A stretch of 46,613 nucleotides of DNA, taken from assembly GCA_030696045.1 (NCBI GenBank), contig JAUYNO010000061.1:1-46613 (forward strand). Reading direction: 5' to 3'. The notes below the pieces were generated by a model. That model ran no database searches. It saw only the letters and a list, made by a program, of their open reading frames with translations, and had not been told where the DNA came from. The DNA is from Stagnimonas sp. (GTDB lineage Bacteria > Pseudomonadota > Gammaproteobacteria > Nevskiales > Nevskiaceae). The translations under genes and the position numbers were made by a program. This document shows positions 45,425 to 46,613 of the stretch, one piece after another (the stretch's first letter is position 1; each line of letters begins with the position of its first letter).

Positions 45425-46388
45425 GATTTTAATAACTGGCGGCGCAGGATTCATTGGCTCACATGTAGCTGATCGTGTTGCCAGCGAATTTCCGGATGCG
45501 CAGATAGTCATTCTTGATAAAATGACCTACGCGGCGGACATGGAGAATGTCCTGCATCTATTGGTGCGAGGGCAGCGTTCGTTGGTGGTAGGTGACCTCT
45601 GCGATGCGGCGTTGTGTGTGAAGCTAACGCGCGACGTTGATTGCATCATTCACTTGGCTGCTGAAAGTCATGTGGACAATTCCTTCGGGAATTCGATTCA
45701 CTTCAGTGAATCGAATGTATTAGGAACACACACACTGCTGGAGGCCTGCCGTCAAAACAAGGTTTCTAAGATTATTCACGTCTCAACTGACGAGGTATAC
45801 GGAGAAATTGAGAGTGGCTGGCATTTTGAGCCCGACGTCCTAAATCCGACGAACCCCTATTCTGCGTCAAAAGCTGCTGCAGAGATGATAGTTCGCGGAT
45901 ATCGAATGTCATTTCGAATGCCGATAATTACAGTGCGTGCTAATAATATTTTTGGCGCCAGGCAATTTCCCGAAAAGATAATTCCTAGATTTACGATGCA
46001 GGCCATGCTGGGGCGTCGATTCACAATCCATGGCAATGGGTTGAATCGTCGCCATTATTTGGCGGCCGAAGATTTTGCTGATGCGATAATTCGCCTTATT
46101 AATAAAGGGGTGGATGGCGAAACTTATAATATCGGCTCTGAGGAGGAGTATACAAATATTGAAGTGCGCAACATGATAGCGGCCCATTTTGATATTGATG
46201 CGGACGATAACACTGAGTTAATTCCAGACCGGCCCTTCAATGACTGTCGTTATGCGGTTAATTGCGATAAAATAAGGGCGCTGGGGTGGAGGCCGGAGCG
46301 GCGGTTGGAAAAGCGGATTGGCGAGGTTATCCAATGGTACAAAGATAACAGCTATAGATACTTGCATCTTTTTCCGGAAAATAACTAG
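45417..46388 (+). CDS. rfbB: Nucleoside-diphosphate-sugar 4,6-dehydratase (RmlB/RfbB-like)
   Basis: 323 residues, extended SDR. Signatures: ILITGGAGFIGSHVADRVAS, LAAESHVDNSFGNS, HVSTDEVYGEIESG (the Thr-Asp-Glu triad typical of dTDP-glucose 4,6-dehydratases) and NPYSASKAAAEMIVRGY. RRHYLAAEDFADAIIRLINK and GWRPERRLEKRIGEVIQWYK follow. It is somewhat shorter than RmlB (about 350). It should form a 4-keto-6-deoxy sugar that the upstream SDR may reduce. No dTDP-glucose pyrophosphorylase (RmlA) lies in the window. Base use is AT-rich like its partner, suggesting that both were acquired together. Confidence 0.85.
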   Translation: MNRILITGGAGFIGSHVADRVASEFPDAQIVILDKMTYAADMENVLHLLVRGQRSLVVGDLCDAALCVKLTRDVDCIIHLAAESHVDNSFGNSIHFSESNVLGTHTLLEACRQNKVSKIIHVSTDEVYGEIESGWHFEPDVLNPTNPYSASKAAAEMIVRGYRMSFRMPIITVRANNIFGARQFPEKIIPRFTMQAMLGRRFTIHGNGLNRRHYLAAEDFADAIIRLINKGVDGETYNIGSEEEYTNIEVRNMIAAHFDIDADDNTELIPDRPFNDCRYAVNCDKIRALGWRPERRLEKRIGEVIQWYKDNSYRYLHLFPENN

Positions 46389-46494
46389 TAATGCTTATTT
46401 ATCGATATTGGAGGCGGTGCGAATTTAATCAATGAATGAACGACTGGCGCTGATGGCGTTGTCAAATATGCGACCTGGGCGGTGACGGGGGGGG
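46389..46494 (+). other. Junction region with a broken short reading frame
   Basis: After the dehydratase gene, an ATG at 46432 opens MNERLALMALSNMRPGR and stops at 46485. The first codons look like the start of a real gene. The sequence then passes through a run of eight G (46487-46494) straight into sequence identical to the DHH gene. This looks like a gene start cut by a rearrangement, or an assembly join. Confidence 0.4.
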
Positions 46495-46613
46495 CTTCGG
46501 CGACAACCTCAACAAGAGCGCCGAGATCATCGCCAAGTCGCTGCAGCTGGAAGAAGCGCAGCTGCGGCAGCTGGAGAATCTCGGCACCTACATGAACTAC
46601 AACGGCTACGGCG
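46473..46613 (+). pseudogene. Duplicated fragment of the DHH phosphoesterase gene (frameshifted, cut by window end)
   Basis: Bases 46495-46613 are identical over 119 bases to 40233-40351, inside the DHH gene. The preceding 22 or so bases are similar but diverged. Relative to the intact gene there are two extra bases in the G-run, so the copy cannot be read in frame from the upstream part. The match continues to the window edge, so its full length is unknown. Confidence 0.85.

Overview
The window comes from a high-GC gammaproteobacterium. The housekeeping half holds the conserved queA, tgt, yajC, secD, secF set, plus cysS and tRNA-Leu(CAA). The proteins look most like Xanthomonadales/Chromatiales-type organisms, but I cannot name a genus from sequence alone. 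The left half (about 1-17.3 kb) is uniformly GC-rich chromosomal backbone. From about 17.5 kb base use becomes more mixed. The Wza/Wzc stretch (about 18.3-22 kb) and especially 44.4-46.4 kb are visibly AT-rich, which suggests an accessory polysaccharide island joined to the secF end of the backbone.

Layout: 1-140 is the end of an IS3-type element. 183-446 is a small DUF1653 gene. 477-3357 (minus) holds a membrane ICMT-like methyltransferase, cysS and a possible small membrane protein. 3652-4368 (minus) holds a NUDIX hydrolase and tRNA-Leu. 4441-7830 holds queA, an antisense DUF1328 gene, tgt and a zinc metallopeptidase. 7827-11508 (minus) is a three-gene unit: TetR regulator, nitrilase-like lipoprotein, and Tat-exported flavin amine oxidase. 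11614-13896 (minus) holds a glutathione peroxidase and an acyl-CoA dehydrogenase, each with its own terminator. 14038-17324 is yajC-secD-secF with a REP-like inverted repeat between secD and secF.

17562-46388 (plus) is a large surface or exopolysaccharide locus. It has an initiating sugar-phosphate transferase, Wza, Wzc, and the full four-enzyme route to CDP-3,6-dideoxy-4-keto-glucose (ddhD, A, B, C). An epimerase and a reductase follow, in the order expected for an ascarylose-type sugar. Next come an O-acyltransferase, two GT2 glycosyltransferases, three sulfotransferase-like proteins, Wzx, Wzy and a secreted clan-A glycosidase. A TauE-type transporter, ATP sulfurylase and a DHH phosphoesterase follow. 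The locus then continues with a WcaI-like GT4, gmd and fcl (GDP-L-fucose), and an AT-rich pair of nucleotide-sugar SDR enzymes. Together these suggest a Wzy-dependent, probably sulfated and acylated polysaccharide containing a 3,6-dideoxyhexose and fucose.

The last 119 bases of the window repeat, without a mismatch, an internal part of the DHH gene 6.26 kb upstream, behind a frameshifting junction. This is either a recent rearrangement or an assembly artefact.
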